From the NCBI GenBank assembly GCA_964550345.1, contig CAZJYZ010000004.1, positions 35,476-99,475 of the forward strand: a stretch of 64,000 nt of DNA, written 5' to 3'. The notes under the pieces were generated by a model. That model saw only the letters and a program-made list of their open reading frames with translations, had not been told where the DNA came from and searched no databases. Source of the stretch: JAAEUB01 sp964550345. Lineage in GTDB: Bacteria; Pseudomonadota; Alphaproteobacteria; Rhodobacterales; Rhodobacteraceae. A program made the position numbers and the translations under genes. Shown here in pieces: positions 8,803-18,431 of this stretch. The stretch's first letter is position 1. Every line of letters begins with the position of its first letter.

Positions 8803-11768
8803 CAGCCTACCTCCTCGGGATCAGGTAGCTGGCTGATATCCCACTCGCCAAACCGCGACAGATGCTGAAAGTCGCTGGGGAACCCCAGTTTTGGATCCAG
8901 ACGTTGCGCCGTATAACCCTGATCGCGATTTTGGTAGGTGTTGATCAGTATCTCAAGCTCTTCTCGGGTGGTGGTGATATCGTCTGCCAACAACATCTCT
9001 GGTTTGAATGGTTGAACTTTTCCCAAAGAGATATAGGCGACAGAACCAACCGGATTAGCGGCGAGGTTATCAAACCCACCGACACTGGCAATGACCGCCT
9101 CGAGCTTCAGCTGTTTGTCAAAAAGGCGTTGCGCCTGTGCTGTGGGCAGCGTTCCGGACTTGTAGTCATAAATTGCTACCCCACCCTCATTCAATAAATC
9201 GATCCGGTCTGCCGTAGCACTAAGTGTGAAATCATGGGCGCCAATCTTGGTGCTTCCACGCACTTCGTTCCCCAGATTATGCCCTTGCACGCGCCGTTGC
9301 TCTTCGCCTTTCAGGAAATGGTCAACCACGCGCTCAAGTCTTGCTCGCCAAAGTATGCGCGCTGCGGGCCATGGCACCTCTTCTGCCAAAACCTGATCGG
9401 CGATAGCCATCAGCTTGTCATGCGCGTCGGGATGTTCGGGGGACATATTGAGGACGATAAACTCCTCCATGATCCGGTGCAGGATCGTGCCGCGCAAGGG
9501 TGCGTCAGCTGTGCGTTGCAGAGGGTCAAGCGCGCGCAGTTTTAGCACGCTTTCGGCATAAATAGAGTATGGATCCAGCACCAGACGGCTTATTCGCGTG
9601 ACCGATAACCGGCTAGGTCGTGCACTAACAGGTGGACACGGCGAGGGGCGTTTTGCGGGCGGTAAAGGCCCCTCGATCCTGTCGTCCAGACGGGCCGCGA
9701 GATCAAGATAGACATCACCACCCGCGCGCATGGTATCGGTGATTCCTGTGCCGCCTTCCGGTAGACCGTTCAACAGGTTGGTCAGCCTCATTATCCAGCG
9801 CGAGGGAATGGTTTCACTCTCAGAATCCCTGACAGCACGGCTAAGCACGACCTCTTTTGCCGCGATCGCCTGTTGAAAATCATGTGCCGACAGGCCAATG
9901 CGGCGTTCCGGCAACAGCAATCCGGCATCATGGCGCATTTTGCGGTTTAGCCAAGGGTCCGGGGCAGGAAGTTCAGGCCAAACACCATCATTCAGCCCTG
10001 CAAGGATAACAAGGTCAGCGCCCTGCACCCTCGCCTCCATCGTGCCCCAGATCATTACACCGGGATGTGGGCTGTCAGGGTCGCGAATTTCCGATTTGTT
10101 GAGGATGGCGCGAAACAGGTTGCGGTAGTCAGAGGGATTCAGGACGCCACCAGCATGGGCTTCTCGTTTCAGTTCCTCAACGACAAGCAGGGCTTCACGA
10201 CCTGCAGCTTTATCCCAAAGCCCACCGGAAGTATTGTCTCCTTCAGGTTCTGGTCCGGCGGCAAGGGCCTCGCTTATCTCTATGTGCCGGGTCAGGAGGT
10301 TTGATAAGTCAGATTTTGCCGTGTGTTCAGCCTTCTCAAGCAGGTCTGTTATCCAGCCAATCCAAAGCAACCTTGGCTGGTCGCCTTTATGCTTTTTTTC
10401 AACCCAATCAAAAAAGTCATTTTTGGTTGGAAAAGGCAGGCCACGGCGCAGAACTTCCAGTTCAAGGTCACGCGTCCAACGCAGATGGTCACCCCGTTTT
10501 GAGCCGGACGCGCAAAGGGGGTGTTTCAGAAGGGTCAAAAGCGCAGAAGATGTCAGCTGCTGGCCAAAAAGTTCGCTGACATGGCGCAGCAAACGTCCGG
10601 GCGCGGAAAGAGCAAGCGGCCGGCCGGCGCTGTCGTCAGGCTCAATGTTCCACCGTTCAAGAACAGCAGTAATCTGCCGGGTCAGGTTTCGGTCCGGCGT
10701 GATCACCGCCGCTTGTTGTCCGTCCTCAACAGCCTTGCGCAGTCGCAGGGCGATAGCAACGGCTTCCATACGCGGTGACGAGGCCTCGATCATCGTTAGC
10801 CCGGATGTAGCCTTGTTGATAAAAGCCCGGTCGATTTCCTTGCTATCCGACAGCCATTGGTCCGTTACCGGAGCGGGCCTGAGCGCCAGTGACAGCAGAG
10901 CATTTCGGGCGCGATTGGGCGGTGTTAGAGAGGCAGCCCACACCGGAACTTGTTCCGGGCCTAGGGACAAATCCGCAAGCAGGCGCGCGAAACGATATTG
11001 CGGGTGATCCTCGCTGGTCAGTGGGTCCGAAAGCTTTGCCCAAACAGAGGCGGGTAAATCAGTATCAAAACCGGGTAATACCAACGCACCCTGCGGCAAA
11101 CGTGCCACCGCGCGCATGAAAAGTGCGGTTGCGCCGCGTGACCCTGTTGAGCCCGCGACAATAATCGGGTGGTCAGGTGGGTTATCCTGCCAATGAGCGC
11201 TTAGGCGTTCGATGACAAGTCTTTGACGGGCCTCGACATCGGGTGCCTCAATGCTCGCAGCGCCAAAATAGCGCTGAACGATATTGATGAATTTCAAACT
11301 ACGCTGCCAATGGCCTGAAAGATCCGTGATATCCAGCCCGTGTAGAACCGATGGCTCGACCCCTTCACCCTGCATTTCATCCATGAGACCGGCAAGACTG
11401 TCCGCAAGATCATAAAGGGATGAGCGTGGGGCAAGGTCGGGTTCGCGCTCCAGCAACTGGCTAACAAGCTGGGTAAGCTCCAGCCTGCGTCTCAGGGCTG
11501 GAACCGGTGAGGGGATATCAGCTGCACCAATGTCCTGCCCCAAATCGGTTATGGTTCGGATGCGTGGTAGCAGGCGGGGCGGTCCTTCAGCAAATAGTGC
11601 CATGATCCGCCTCTGCATGCGCCTTGTATTGACGAATATTTCAACCCTGGCCCAGTCTTCCGGTGGTTGGCCTGACAATCGTGCCGCTAATCCTGATATG
11701 AGCGCACGCGGCAGGTCCACCCCGGGTGCTACAGCAAAGACCCGCGCGGTTTCAGATGGGTCAAACAT
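8802..11768 (-). CDS. addB: Double-strand break repair protein AddB
   Basis: About 988 residues from the preferred start MFDPSETARV. This ATG overlaps the 3' end of the upstream nucleotidyltransferase by eight bases; a longer in-frame extension to 11852 lies wholly inside that gene and is unlikely. The protein shows the inactivated helicase-like N-terminus typical of AddB, and a C-terminal PD-(D/E)XK nuclease domain (YDYKSGTLP) that cuts the opposite strand to AddA. It partners AddA, encoded immediately downstream. Confidence 0.93.
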   Translation of the reverse strand: MFDPSETARVFAVAPGVDLPRALISGLAARLSGQPPEDWARVEIFVNTRRMQRRIMALFAEGPPRLLPRIRTITDLGQDIGAADIPSPVPALRRRLELTQLVSQLLEREPDLAPRSSLYDLADSLAGLMDEMQGEGVEPSVLHGLDITDLSGHWQRSLKFINIVQRYFGAASIEAPDVEARQRLVIERLSAHWQDNPPDHPIIVAGSTGSRGATALFMRAVARLPQGALVLPGFDTDLPASVWAKLSDPLTSEDHPQYRFARLLADLSLGPEQVPVWAASLTPPNRARNALLSLALRPAPVTDQWLSDSKEIDRAFINKATSGLTMIEASSPRMEAVAIALRLRKAVEDGQQAAVITPDRNLTRQITAVLERWNIEPDDSAGRPLALSAPGRLLRHVSELFGQQLTSSALLTLLKHPLCASGSKRGDHLRWTRDLELEVLRRGLPFPTKNDFFDWVEKKHKGDQPRLLWIGWITDLLEKAEHTAKSDLSNLLTRHIEISEALAAGPEPEGDNTSGGLWDKAAGREALLVVEELKREAHAGGVLNPSDYRNLFRAILNKSEIRDPDSPHPGVMIWGTMEARVQGADLVILAGLNDGVWPELPAPDPWLNRKMRHDAGLLLPERRIGLSAHDFQQAIAAKEVVLSRAVRDSESETIPSRWIMRLTNLLNGLPEGGTGITDTMRAGGDVYLDLAARLDDRIEGPLPPAKRPSPCPPVSARPSRLSVTRISRLVLDPYSIYAESVLKLRALDPLQRTADAPLRGTILHRIMEEFIVLNMSPEHPDAHDKLMAIADQVLAEEVPWPAARILWRARLERVVDHFLKGEEQRRVQGHNLGNEVRGSTKIGAHDFTLSATADRIDLLNEGGVAIYDYKSGTLPTAQAQRLFDKQLKLEAVIASVGGFDNLAANPVGSVAYISLGKVQPFKPEMLLADDITTTREELEILINTYQNRDQGYTAQRLDPKLGFPSDFQHLSRFGEWDISQLPDPEEVG

Positions 11769-12453
11769 TCTGAGGCCCCAGCATTTCATCGGCCAGCACC
11801 AATCCTTCGGGGCTGCCGACGTCGCACCAGTTTCCCTGATAGGGCAGACCAAAAAGACGATTTTGTTTTTTCATGATATCCCAGAGGCGGTTTAGGGAAA
11901 AAGCGTGTTCTGGTATTGCGTGCAATCCGGATGTTTTAATGATCTGAGCACCAGAATAGACCATGCCTGGCCCCCGGGCCAGATTGCCGTCCTGTTCAAT
12001 CATAAAATCACCTTTTCCGCCGTGTCCAAGGGCTTTGTCCCGTGGGATAAGCAGCAAAAGCGCGTCCATTTTGTCGGGCCGCCAGGCTTGTGAAAGCTTC
12101 AGCAAGGGGTTGGGGCCTTGCCAGATGGTGTCTGAGTTAAGGGTAAATACCGCTCCCTCGCCCGTGAGTGGCAGGGCATGGCGCAGCCCCCCGCCCGTTT
12201 CCAGAATTTCCGGCTGCTCGAGGGATAGTTGGATGCCTTGGGGTGAAAGGTGGCGGCCAAGCATTTCGGGGTGATAATGCAGGTTGGCGGTGATCTGTGA
12301 AACATTCGCGCCACGGGCAATTCCGATCGCGTGGTCAATTAATGGTTTGCCAGCGACCGGAAGCAATGGTTTTGGCCTTTCTTTGGTCATCGCACCCATG
12401 CGTGTTCCAAATCCGGCGGCAAAAATCATGACAGAGTTAGGTGTTTCAGCCAT
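11761..12453 (-). CDS. murU: MurU-type sugar-1-phosphate nucleotidyltransferase
   Basis: The 230-residue protein has the nucleotidyltransferase signature AAGFGTRMGAMTKERPKPLLP near the N-terminus, then GGGLRHALP and LNSDTIW, the NTP and metal sites. The adjacent upstream kinase and the short length match the AmgK/MurU pair of Pseudomonas-type cell wall recycling. There MurU makes UDP-MurNAc from MurNAc-1-phosphate, bypassing de novo synthesis and conferring fosfomycin tolerance. The role here is by homology and neighbourhood. It overlaps the kinase gene by eight bases and addB by eight bases. Confidence 0.8.
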   Translation of the reverse strand: MAETPNSVMIFAAGFGTRMGAMTKERPKPLLPVAGKPLIDHAIGIARGANVSQITANLHYHPEMLGRHLSPQGIQLSLEQPEILETGGGLRHALPLTGEGAVFTLNSDTIWQGPNPLLKLSQAWRPDKMDALLLLIPRDKALGHGGKGDFMIEQDGNLARGPGMVYSGAQIIKTSGLHAIPEHAFSLNRLWDIMKKQNRLFGLPYQGNWCDVGSPEGLVLADEMLGPQNV

Positions 12454-13438
12454 GCTTTCCCAAGGATTTCAGGTATTGGGGCGTGGGTTCGGGCAGATCA
12501 GCCAAAAGGCGTTCGCGCAGGTCTGTTAGGTCAGGATGGGCAAGATCACGCAGCAAGTGGCTCCAGACGCGCGGCGTCAGGTCAAGATAAGCAGGCTTGC
12601 CATATCGAAGTGCGAGCCGGGCAAAGACGCCCAGAATTCGCAGATTACGTTGCGCTGCGATCACCGCAGCCGCAGCCCTAAATTTCTTTTCGTCTTGTCC
12701 GGTTTTGCGGATGTACCTTTCGGTTAAGTCCTGCGCCAGTTCAAGTGGAACATCGCGCCTCGCATCTTCGGTAAGGGACACCAGATCATATGCTGGATGG
12801 CAGGCAAATGCGTCCTGAAAATCCAGCAAACCAATACGTTTACTTCCCGCGCGGGCAGGCAACCATATCAGGTTCTCAGAGTGGAAATCACGCAAGGCAA
12901 GAACTGGGGCAAAGGGGCGGTGTGACTTTAGGGCGGCCCGCAGTAACTCCAGTGCAGCATCCTTGTTTTTACCAGCAGCTTTCGGTGCGTAAAACTCGTA
13001 TGCCAAACCGGCCGCTTGAGCCATTTCACCTGCCGTGTGTTGGGCACAGAAGTCTGGTGGTGGATAGCGATGAAGCGCTATCAGGAAGTCTATGGCAGTT
13101 TCATAAAGCTCCTGTTCTTTTTCAGGATGTACATGCGCCACACGGGAAAAGAGATCATCGCCAAGGTCCTCAAGCAGAAGCAAGCCCCTTACCTCATCGC
13201 AAAAAAGGACCTTTGGCGGGCTGAAGCCAAGCTCATCCAGATGGGTGCCAACGGTCAGGAACGGTTTGACCGAACCCAAGCTGGGCGGCATTTCCATCAA
13301 GATGGCAGTGTCACCATTTTCATTTTTCAGACGGGTATAGAGACGGCCCGAGGCATCACCGGCAAGATGGGAGCCAGTTGAATTTTGCCAGCCGGCGGCG
13401 GTCAGGAATTCTGTGATCAGTATTTCATGCTCAATCAT
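12446..13438 (-). CDS. amgK: AmgK-type anomeric sugar kinase (aminoglycoside phosphotransferase family)
   Basis: The 330-residue protein is an APH-fold kinase. The HRYPPPD region, LALRDFHSENLIWL (the catalytic Asp and Asn loop) and IGLLDFQDAF (the metal-binding Asp) are all present. The family name suggests drug resistance, but linkage to a MurU-like gene points to MurNAc/GlcNAc anomeric phosphorylation in peptidoglycan recycling. It lies between tsaE and murU with eight-base overlaps on both sides, the common Rhodobacterales order. A true aminoglycoside phosphotransferase is the less likely alternative. Confidence 0.8.
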   Translation of the reverse strand: MIEHEILITEFLTAAGWQNSTGSHLAGDASGRLYTRLKNENGDTAILMEMPPSLGSVKPFLTVGTHLDELGFSPPKVLFCDEVRGLLLLEDLGDDLFSRVAHVHPEKEQELYETAIDFLIALHRYPPPDFCAQHTAGEMAQAAGLAYEFYAPKAAGKNKDAALELLRAALKSHRPFAPVLALRDFHSENLIWLPARAGSKRIGLLDFQDAFACHPAYDLVSLTEDARRDVPLELAQDLTERYIRKTGQDEKKFRAAAAVIAAQRNLRILGVFARLALRYGKPAYLDLTPRVWSHLLRDLAHPDLTDLRERLLADLPEPTPQYLKSLGKHG

Positions 13439-13925
13439 CGGAAAGCCCCGCCTGCAAAAGCCGTGGTTTCCACCCTGGATCTGATGAGATGAAACGGGCT
13501 GAGCGCTCGCCTTCTGTCTGGCCCTGTTCCAGCGCGATGGTCAAAGCATTCGCAGGGGCGAGTGTGCCCAGACGGTCGGGCCATTCAACAAGGCAGATCG
13601 CAGAGCCAAAGGCATCCCACAGGCCAAGCTCGTCAATTTCGGAGGTATTTGTCACCCGGTAAAGGTCCGCGTGCCAGATTTCGCAAATATCATCGTCATA
13701 TGTCTGGACCAGCGTGAAGGTAGGGGAAGGCACATCTTCGATAATGCCAGAATTTGTCAGACGTGTCTGAATTACGGAACGGGCAAAGTGCGATTTGCCA
13801 GCCCCGATCGGCCCTTCCAGCAAAATAGTGTCGCCGGGGTTTAGGAATGGTGCCAGGGATGATGCAAACGCAGAGGTCGCTTCAGGGGCTTGGAAAACCG
13901 TGGTGAGAATAGACGTATCCGGCAT
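13431..13925 (-). CDS. tsaE: tRNA threonylcarbamoyladenosine biosynthesis ATPase TsaE
   Basis: From the start MPDTSIL the protein is about 164 residues, the family's usual size; the in-frame extension to 14003 would overlap the PAS gene. A P-loop (LLEGPIGAGKSHFAR), a VPSPTFTLVQTY segment and IWHADLYRV are the TsaE hallmarks. It assists TsaD (encoded here at 26809-27906), TsaB and TsaC in making t6A37 in ANN-decoding tRNAs. It overlaps the amgK gene by eight bases and follows the PAS protein stop by 40 bases. Confidence 0.92.
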   Translation of the reverse strand: MPDTSILTTVFQAPEATSAFASSLAPFLNPGDTILLEGPIGAGKSHFARSVIQTRLTNSGIIEDVPSPTFTLVQTYDDDICEIWHADLYRVTNTSEIDELGLWDAFGSAICLVEWPDRLGTLAPANALTIALEQGQTEGERSARFISSDPGWKPRLLQAGLSDD

Positions 13926-13965
13926 ATGCCAATTGTAGCGACCAATAGCCGGTCTGAAAACCGGT

Positions 13966-15543
13966 TTACGAGCCAGCGCTGGCTGAAATCGGCTCCAATT
14001 CACGTTTTCTGGTTTTAAGAACAGCGGGTGAGAACGTGACCATTGTTGCCCCTTCTATCATCGGAACAAAACAGCAAGTCAGAACGCGTCCGGATTTCAT
14101 GGAAACCGGGGCGGTCCATTTCTTACGGTCACCTTGCTCACGGATAAACCCGCGCAATTGGCGCCAGATCGGTGTCGGATTACACTTCTGGTTCCACGAA
14201 CTGGTAGCATCAGAAATGTTGATGTCTTCCATTGAGGTTGAGGGGTCATTTCCCCATAATTCCGCATAGGCAGAATTGGCCATAGATAAAACTCCGCCCG
14301 CGGTGAAGATTGCAATGGCTTCCTCCAGACTATCAAGTGCCGATCGCCCCATATCCAGTTCGGCTTTGAACCGATGGGTCAAGGAAATTTCCGATGTAAT
14401 ATCTTCCAGCAAAAAAGCGACGGCTCCGCCCGGATGTGGACGACCCGTAACACGATAGGTTTGGCCGGTTGGAAGAAACCAGGTTTCCAGATAGGTGCCG
14501 TTAACCGCCTTTTCCTCTAATTCTGACATTTTCTGACGCCAGGTTTTATAATCTTTCGGCTCTGGCATCATTCGCTTGTCACGCAGGGCGTCCAGAAAGG
14601 CAAACAGGGTTGGCTGGCCACAAAGAAACTCGGCAGGCAGCATGGTCAGATCGGTCAGGGCCGGGTTAAACAGGCTCAGCTTGCGGTCCTGATCAAAGAT
14701 TGCCAACCCAATTGGCAAATGGGCAAAAGTGCCGGTCAGGGTGGTTACAAACTCGGACAATGTGGCCTCGGCCTTTACCATTTTATCAATTGGGATAGCA
14801 GTAAAGAGCGTGTCCTCACCCAGCGTCTCACGATAAACTTCAAACCAGTTTGTCCCGGATTCACCGGGGATAGGAAGGGCTACACGCTGCCGGTCAGAGC
14901 CATTTCCGCCATCAATAGGCGCCAGACTTTCAAATAATTGGGCAGGGGGCCAAGAGGTCAGAGAATTCTCGGAATGAACGATTTCAACAATGTCCAAATA
15001 TGCCCGATTGGCCCATACAATTTCACCCGTTTGAGTTTCGCGCCAATTCAGATAGGGAACCTTGGCAGCCGTTGCGCGCAATGTCCTAAGTTCATCCTGC
15101 AGCGCCTGAATGGAGTGCCTGTCCATTTTCGGGCGCACCTCGGAGGTTTCTACATCCGTGAGTTCAAGGCGTAACAAACCGCGCGTTACCATGCTGTCCA
15201 AGCGTGAAGTTCCGTCATGAGAAACCAGCGTGCCGGGTCCGGTATCGACGGTTTTCCAGGCAAGGTCGCAAATACCCTCAAAGCGCGGGCTTAGCATTGC
15301 GGTCAATTTGCCCCAATCACTTCCCTCAATAGCAGAAGAGGCAAGGAGTTTTTTTGCAGGACCTGTCGCATCGGCCAGGATTTCGCCATCAAACAAAAAT
15401 GTAACCTTGTTCTGTTCCGCTTTGGAGTCGCGGGTCAGTCGCCTGTCCCTGTTTCGGGTGAATATGGCAAATCCCAACAACGTCGAAAGAGCGGTCAGAA
15501 AGGAGGCAAGAATGACTGCCAAAGCAAGAATAGTGTTGAACAT
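13966..15543 (-). CDS. Membrane-anchored PAS domain protein without kinase domain
   Basis: About 525 residues from MFNTILAL, the start that places a single N-terminal membrane helix (about residues 2-23) first; in-frame GTG/ATG codons at 15576 and 15564 are alternatives. A linker follows, then two PAS-like modules: one around LPIGLAIFDQDRKLSLFNPAL, and one around LDSLEEAIAIFTAGGVLSMANSAYAELWGNDP. No H-box, HATPase, GGDEF or EAL motif follows, and the protein ends about 80 residues later. It may sense a signal for a partner protein. It is colinear with regB and directly upstream of tsaE. Function unknown. Confidence 0.7.
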   Translation of the reverse strand: MFNTILALAVILASFLTALSTLLGFAIFTRNRDRRLTRDSKAEQNKVTFLFDGEILADATGPAKKLLASSAIEGSDWGKLTAMLSPRFEGICDLAWKTVDTGPGTLVSHDGTSRLDSMVTRGLLRLELTDVETSEVRPKMDRHSIQALQDELRTLRATAAKVPYLNWRETQTGEIVWANRAYLDIVEIVHSENSLTSWPPAQLFESLAPIDGGNGSDRQRVALPIPGESGTNWFEVYRETLGEDTLFTAIPIDKMVKAEATLSEFVTTLTGTFAHLPIGLAIFDQDRKLSLFNPALTDLTMLPAEFLCGQPTLFAFLDALRDKRMMPEPKDYKTWRQKMSELEEKAVNGTYLETWFLPTGQTYRVTGRPHPGGAVAFLLEDITSEISLTHRFKAELDMGRSALDSLEEAIAIFTAGGVLSMANSAYAELWGNDPSTSMEDINISDATSSWNQKCNPTPIWRQLRGFIREQGDRKKWTAPVSMKSGRVLTCCFVPMIEGATMVTFSPAVLKTRKRELEPISASAGS

Positions 15544-15685
15544 TACACAGGCCCCATTTGCCATATCACTTTTCACCCAATGGTAGAAAAGAGAAGGTTA
15601 ACGAAGCCTTAAACTGGTGAAATTTATCGAAAATTTGGCAATTATTGGAGCAATTCTGTGCCTTTGTGATCCCAAATGGCCAATA

Positions 15686-17083
15686 TCAGACTTTAAACTG
15701 GATGTTTTCTGCCAACACAGGGTTCTTCACATCGGCCTCAATACTACCCGGACCACGATCCCAGACAGCAACCGCGATCGCCCCGGATCTTGTTCCTGGC
15801 TGGGGGACGCCGGAATAGGGGTCAGTTCCATTGCTGAAGCTTAAATCGGCACCAGTACGTTCCAACAGGGTTTTGGCTATGAAAAGGCCAAGGCCCATAC
15901 CTTCGTATCCAGGCCGGTTTTTTATTTTTTGACCAGATTTGCGCCGACCCACAAAGGGTTCGCCAATATTACCGATAACGTTTGGGGCATAACCCGGGCC
16001 ATCATCGACGATACGCACCGACATGGCGCGTTCCGTCCAGCACAGGTCAATCCAGACGGTAGATGAGGAAAAATCAACGGCATTCTGGATCAGGTTTCGC
16101 AGCCCGTGCACGATTTCAGAGCGCCGGTAAATGACAGGCTGGTCCGTCGCTTTAATATTGTCGTCGCCTACTCTGATCTTGATACTTTTACCTCGGTTCG
16201 CATGCGGTTCGGCAGCTTCTTCGACAATAGAGCTAAGCGGGGCTTGCCGGACCATCATGTCGTCTTTGCCGACCTTGCCCATCGAGCGCAGGATGTCGCG
16301 GCAGCGGTCAGCTTGTTCGCGAATTAGCCTGACATCTTCAAGATGAGTCGGGTTGTCCTGCAATTCGTCAGCAAGTTCTGAGCTGACAAGGGTAATTGTC
16401 GCCAGTGGCGTACCCAGCTCATGCGCTGCGGCCGCTACGACGCCGCCAAGGTCCGTCAGTTTTTGTTCCCGAGATAGCGCCATTTGTGTTGCCAGAAGCG
16501 CCTGGGACATGGCGCGCATTTCATTGGTGAGTTGCAGGGCATATAGCCCAAGAAAAGCGATGGTGATCAGAATTGCCATCCAGAACCCGAAAATCAGCAT
16601 TTCTGGCATATGCAGAACCAGACCCGCATTGGTTTGTAACGGCATATGGACGATGGCAAGCAGGGTCGTCGAAACAAAGGCTGCAAGGGCGACCAGAATG
16701 GTTGCACGCAACGACAGCGCTGTTGCTGCGACGGTCACCGGTGCCACGATCAGGACTGAAAATGGATTGTTTAGGCCCCCGGAAAGGTACAGGAGCCCGG
16801 CAAGCTGTAAGGTGTCAAACACCAGCATGGCGGTTACTTCGGACTCGGCCAGACGTTTGTTTTGCGGGTAGACAAAAATAAAGACCGTGTTGGCAAGCAC
16901 CGACAATCCGATAACCATGGCAAACATGCCCAGATCCAGATTGAGGCCAAATAGATGGCGCGCCGCCATCACTGCCAGAACCTGGCCAAGAATTGCCACC
17001 CATCGCAGGGAAATAAGCGTGCGAAGACGTACCCAGCTATCGGGTTGGAAATTTGAAAACTCGGTTGTTTCCGGTCCGGCCAT
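15686..17083 (-). CDS. regB: Redox-sensing histidine kinase RegB/PrrB/ActS
   Basis: From MAGPETTEF the protein has 465 residues; the longer frame to 17215 runs through senC and is rejected. Six hydrophobic segments include GGLNNPF (about 102-108), the ubiquinone-sensing motif of RegB. The H-box is AAHELGTPLATITL (His about 221), the redox-active cysteine sits in EQADRCRDI (Cys about 261), and the ATPase has DDGPGYAP and GMGLGLFIA. The protein autophosphorylates under low oxygen and phosphorylates RegA to control photosynthesis, respiration, carbon and nitrogen fixation genes. It is divergent from senC-regA. Confidence 0.95.
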   Translation of the reverse strand: MAGPETTEFSNFQPDSWVRLRTLISLRWVAILGQVLAVMAARHLFGLNLDLGMFAMVIGLSVLANTVFIFVYPQNKRLAESEVTAMLVFDTLQLAGLLYLSGGLNNPFSVLIVAPVTVAATALSLRATILVALAAFVSTTLLAIVHMPLQTNAGLVLHMPEMLIFGFWMAILITIAFLGLYALQLTNEMRAMSQALLATQMALSREQKLTDLGGVVAAAAHELGTPLATITLVSSELADELQDNPTHLEDVRLIREQADRCRDILRSMGKVGKDDMMVRQAPLSSIVEEAAEPHANRGKSIKIRVGDDNIKATDQPVIYRRSEIVHGLRNLIQNAVDFSSSTVWIDLCWTERAMSVRIVDDGPGYAPNVIGNIGEPFVGRRKSGQKIKNRPGYEGMGLGLFIAKTLLERTGADLSFSNGTDPYSGVPQPGTRSGAIAVAVWDRGPGSIEADVKNPVLAENIQFKV

Positions 17084-17178
17084 CTGTGCGTTTACCCTGA
17101 TATTCTGCGGCGATCTTGCCTCTTGTATGTCGGTCCCGTCTGGAGGATCAATGCCCTGAAACACGAAAGGGTATCTGT

Positions 17179-17802
17179 ATGGTGCGTATTTGGGCAGCGG
17201 CGGCATCCGCGGCAATCATAGCAATATTGGGAATAACCTGGTTTCTGGGACGTCCAGTTGACGATATTTTCGCTGAATGCAGAGCCTCGCAGGTCGCAAC
17301 CGGCGCGGCCTCGATCGGAGGGCCGCTTGAGCTGATAGACGAAAACGGTCAGGCAGTGACGGATGCCGAAATGTTCACCAGACCGACATTGCTGTATTTC
17401 GGGTATACGTTCTGCCCGGATGTCTGCCCGCTGGACAATGCGCGCAATGCGGAAGCATTGCAGCTTATTCAGGATAATGGCTATGACGCGCAGGCGGCCT
17501 TTGTTTCTATTGACCCTGAACGCGACACGCCTGAGCTTTTGGCCGATTTTACTGACTATATGCATGAGGATATGACCGGCTATACAGGCACTCTCGAGCA
17601 GGTCAAAGCCGCCTCTCAGGCCTACAAGACCTATTTTCGCAAGCAAGAAGAGGGTGATCCGGAATATTACCTGATTGACCATTCAACATTTACTTATCTG
17701 GTTCTGCCTGAGCACGGGTTTGTTGAGTTCTTCAAGCGTGGAGATACGCCTGAGGACATGGCGACACGGGTTGGATGTTTCGTAGATGCTAAGGGCAATT
17801 AA
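17179..17802 (+). CDS. senC: SCO1/SenC/PrrC copper-thiol protein
   Basis: About 207 residues from MVRIWAAAA, an N-terminal membrane anchor or signal helix. An in-frame start at 17116 would give an unlikely polar N-terminus. The Sco signature FGYTFCPDVCPLD (Cys about 79 and 83) and the distant His in LIDHSTF (about 168) form the copper site. It delivers copper to cytochrome oxidase CuA or acts as a thiol reductase. In Rhodobacter it sits between regB and regA and influences the RegB signal; the same order is kept here. Confidence 0.93.
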   Translation: MVRIWAAAASAAIIAILGITWFLGRPVDDIFAECRASQVATGAASIGGPLELIDENGQAVTDAEMFTRPTLLYFGYTFCPDVCPLDNARNAEALQLIQDNGYDAQAAFVSIDPERDTPELLADFTDYMHEDMTGYTGTLEQVKAASQAYKTYFRKQEEGDPEYYLIDHSTFTYLVLPEHGFVEFFKRGDTPEDMATRVGCFVDAKGN

Positions 17803-17876
17803 CACCTGACAAATTGACCGTTGGTTCCAATGCGACTAAACAGGGCTGACCGCGCGATCAGCCAAAGGGGACATCC

Positions 17877-18431
17877 GTGTCAGAACAAGAATTGAAAGAC
17901 ATTGGCGAGGATGCCTCGCTGTTATTGGTGGATGACGACGAACCTTTTTTGCGCCGTCTGGCCCGGGCAATGGAAAAACGTGGATTTGCACCGGAAACAG
18001 CAGGTTCAGTAGCGGCTGGCAAGGCGATTGCCACGGCCCGCCCCCCTGCCTATGCGGTGGTTGATCTTCGTCTGGAAGATGGTAACGGCCTTGATGTGGT
18101 CGAGGTCTTAAGGGAAAAACGCCCGGATGCGCGCGTCGTCGTTCTGACTGGCTACGGGGCCATCGCCACAGCCGTGGCTGCGGTTAAGATCGGGGCGACG
18201 GACTATCTGTCAAAACCCGCAGATGCCAACGATATTACCAACGCATTGCTGACCAAAGGTGATGAGCTGCCGCCACCACCGGAAAACCCGATGAGTGCTG
18301 ACCGTGTTCGTTGGGAACATATCCAGCGAGTTTATGAGCTTTGTGACCGCAATGTTTCAGAAACTGCGCGCAGGCTGAACATGCACCGCCGTACCTTGCA
18401 ACGAATTCTGGCCAAACGCTCGCCACGCTGA
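17877..18431 (+). CDS. regA: Redox response regulator RegA/PrrA/ActR
   Basis: The 184-residue protein is of RegA size. The receiver domain has acidic pocket VDDDE (about 18-22), phosphoacceptor Asp 63 in VVDLRLEDGNG, and Lys 113 in LSKPAD. A linker with a run of prolines follows, then a Fis-type helix-turn-helix (NVSETARRLNMHRRTLQRIL) near the C-terminus, essentially the invariant DNA-binding helix of the RegA family. It starts with GTG after AAAGGGGA. It is the output of RegB and sits directly after senC. Confidence 0.96.
   Translation: MSEQELKDIGEDASLLLVDDDEPFLRRLARAMEKRGFAPETAGSVAAGKAIATARPPAYAVVDLRLEDGNGLDVVEVLREKRPDARVVVLTGYGAIATAVAAVKIGATDYLSKPADANDITNALLTKGDELPPPPENPMSADRVRWEHIQRVYELCDRNVSETARRLNMHRRTLQRILAKRSPR

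Noticed and set aside
12446..13438. Aminoglycoside resistance kinase
   Set aside because: Overlap-coupled to a MurU-like nucleotidyltransferase; the cell wall recycling pair explains it better.
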